Positions 62,557-64,000 of a DNA stretch of 64,000 bases are shown here, in pieces. How positions within the stretch are numbered: the first letter of the stretch is position 1; each line of letters starts with the position of its first letter. Below the pieces are notes generated by a model, which did not search any database, was not told the origin of the DNA, and saw only the letters and a program-made list of their open reading frames with translations. The translations under genes were made by a program, and so were the position numbers. Source of the stretch: Phoronis australis (taxonomy: Eukaryota > Phoronida > Phoronidae); contig NMRA01000052.1 in the NCBI GenBank assembly GCA_002633005.1, positions 672,722-736,721 of the forward strand. The letters run 5' to 3'.

Positions 62557-64000
62557 CTGAAATGTGAAATGAAAACTAAATGGTTAAAACAGGGCATTAA
62601 TTAAAAAATGCAAATTCTTAAATTAATTGAAATCTCAGCATAACATCTAAGAGCAGTCTTCACACAAAATTTTTATTATTACTTTTTCACTAGTGTTTAA
62701 ATTATAACTAGGTGTTCTGCAGCGCAATATCTGCATACTCAAAAAAGAGAACAATTTTGAAATTTAGCTTATTTTTAATGCTTCAGTTACGAGACAAACG
62801 CTTTATGTTCCAAGTCGGTTGTCTGGGAATGACGTCACAAGGCACGAGTCGAAAGAGCTTATTCATAGAATTATTCTCAATACCTAGCTAGATAACTGTT
62901 GCTCTAGTCGAGAGAGGTTTGTCTTGGGCATATTCAGATGAAAATGGAATTTAAATGGAATATTGTGTAGCTTAAGACAGCTTTAAACCTGTGTTCCATC
63001 CTAGGTTGTTATATTGGCCTCAACTTGTTTCTTATTCAAACGAGAAGTGATTTCTGGATTTGCAGTGGATTGACAGTTCAATAATCCTGGAGACCATGCT
63101 CGGGAGAAAAATGAGATGCTGTTACAAGCCAACTTGTAGATCCTGGTGAGCGTTCAGTAATGCTAGGACCTACGCTAGGACCTAGCTAAAGTCACATGTT
63201 CTCACTTAAAATACACAGCAATATCTCACGTAATCTTGCGAAGTCTTGCTTTTTAGCGAGGCCCTAGCATTACTGAACAGGAGGCGGGTCTCAAGCAAAG
63301 CAAATTGTCAATTTTTTCCAAGTCCCGAAATCACCTCCATTTTGACCAAGGAATAATTTGAGACCAATTCCACAATGGTAAGCTGTCTTAACCAAAAGTT
63401 TTTTATGCGATGGAAGGTGAGTATACAGCCATCTTAAGCAATATACCAGGTACCATGGTTTGTCAAGAAACCACATTGTCATCATTCGTTCATCTTGTGG
63501 CGCAGTAATAGCACATTGAAGAAAGATTCACTTACCCAAAACACAAGAGAACAGCAGATAACTGACATTTATTATAAGGTTATCTGAAAGTGGTTCCTAC
63601 AAAAATTTGACCTAGAAGTCCAAGGACTTTTCAAAGACTTTTGAGGATGGTTCAAGGCTAATTCAATGAAAACTGAAGGCTATTTTAGTGCAAGCCTGTG
63701 TGTTAAAGGACTCCTGACAATTGTTTGTGCCTCCCACCAGCCATGTGGGAATTCAAAGCCTAAATTTTCCCGTCAGCAAGATCTTCTACCTCTGTTGCAC
63801 AAGACAAATTGTTTTATTCCTGCTGTATTTGCATTTCCCAATACAAGTCTCGTATTTACGATCTTTCAACCATACCTTATTGAAATCGCATTTCTCCATT
63901 TTGAAACAGCATCGGTCAAGAAAATCATTGTTACTTCAATTGCATGCACTGATCCTTATCCGCAGTAATAACACTAGCACCCCTGTTGGACATGTGCTAA
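62557..64000. other. KDM6A intron upstream of the first exon in the window
   Basis: No upstream TPR exon was recognised on the - strand in this stretch, so the intron continues past 64000. It holds the repeats at 63085-63440. Confidence 0.5.
63085..63440. repeat. Dispersed repeat, copy 2, interrupted by a MITE
   Basis: The outer parts match 55560-55755 (gagaccatgct, caagccaacttgtag, then aatttgagaccaatt). The inside, 63141-63282, is a MITE with ends gcgttcagtaatgctagg and cctagcattactgaac and an inner block shared with the MITE at 56287-56414. Confidence 0.65.

Overview
The window is nuclear DNA from an invertebrate animal. It is AT-rich, and its genes are broken into short exons with GT..AG introns of a few hundred bases to a few kilobases. 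Their products are animal proteins: a UTX/KDM6A histone demethylase, an SLC25A14/30 mitochondrial carrier, TCTP, EMC5/MMGT1 and gustatory-receptor-like seven-helix proteins. The gustatory-receptor-like genes argue against a vertebrate. I cannot name the phylum. There are no bacterial operons, CRISPR arrays or convincing tRNA/rRNA genes. Exons were joined by hand, using homology, splice sites and reading phase; every joined exon set below keeps one open frame.

Layout, left to right. (1) 5179-9162, + strand: the last three exons of a gustatory-receptor-like (GRL) gene whose 5' part lies outside the window or was not recognised. (2) 12312-22482, - strand: a complete 12-exon GRL gene (498 aa, seven hydrophobic helices), tail-to-tail with the first. 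(3) 22813-28003, + strand: MMGT1/EMC5 (103 aa, four exons), head-to-head with the GRL gene, with about 330 bp between start codons. (4) 30801-37102, - strand: an SLC25A14/SLC25A30-type carrier (297 aa, nine coding exons). (5) 41495-42297, + strand: TPT1/TCTP (about 168 aa, two coding exons), followed at 43574-43900 by a scrambled partial duplicate beside the only N in the window. (6) 46749-62556, - strand: the last 18 exons (1,106 codons) of KDM6A/UTX, covering part of the TPR array, a Q/P-rich linker, the JmjC domain and the zinc-binding C-terminus. Its 5' end is beyond 64000.

The genes alternate in strand, so each neighbour pair shares either a promoter side or a 3' side. TPT1 next to an SLC25A30-type gene is also seen on human 13q14, which suggests ancient linkage. 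No shared pathway ties all the genes together. The one suggestive pairing is a multi-pass membrane receptor facing a subunit of the ER membrane-protein insertase.

Introns and intergenic DNA are full of non-autonomous DNA elements: a 687-bp near-perfect palindrome at 39489-40175, two large foldback elements of one family (23.56-24.14 kb and 37.8-38.3 kb), a pair of 178-bp MITEs, a MITE with a clear 9-bp target duplication, two SINE-like sequences and several tandem repeats.
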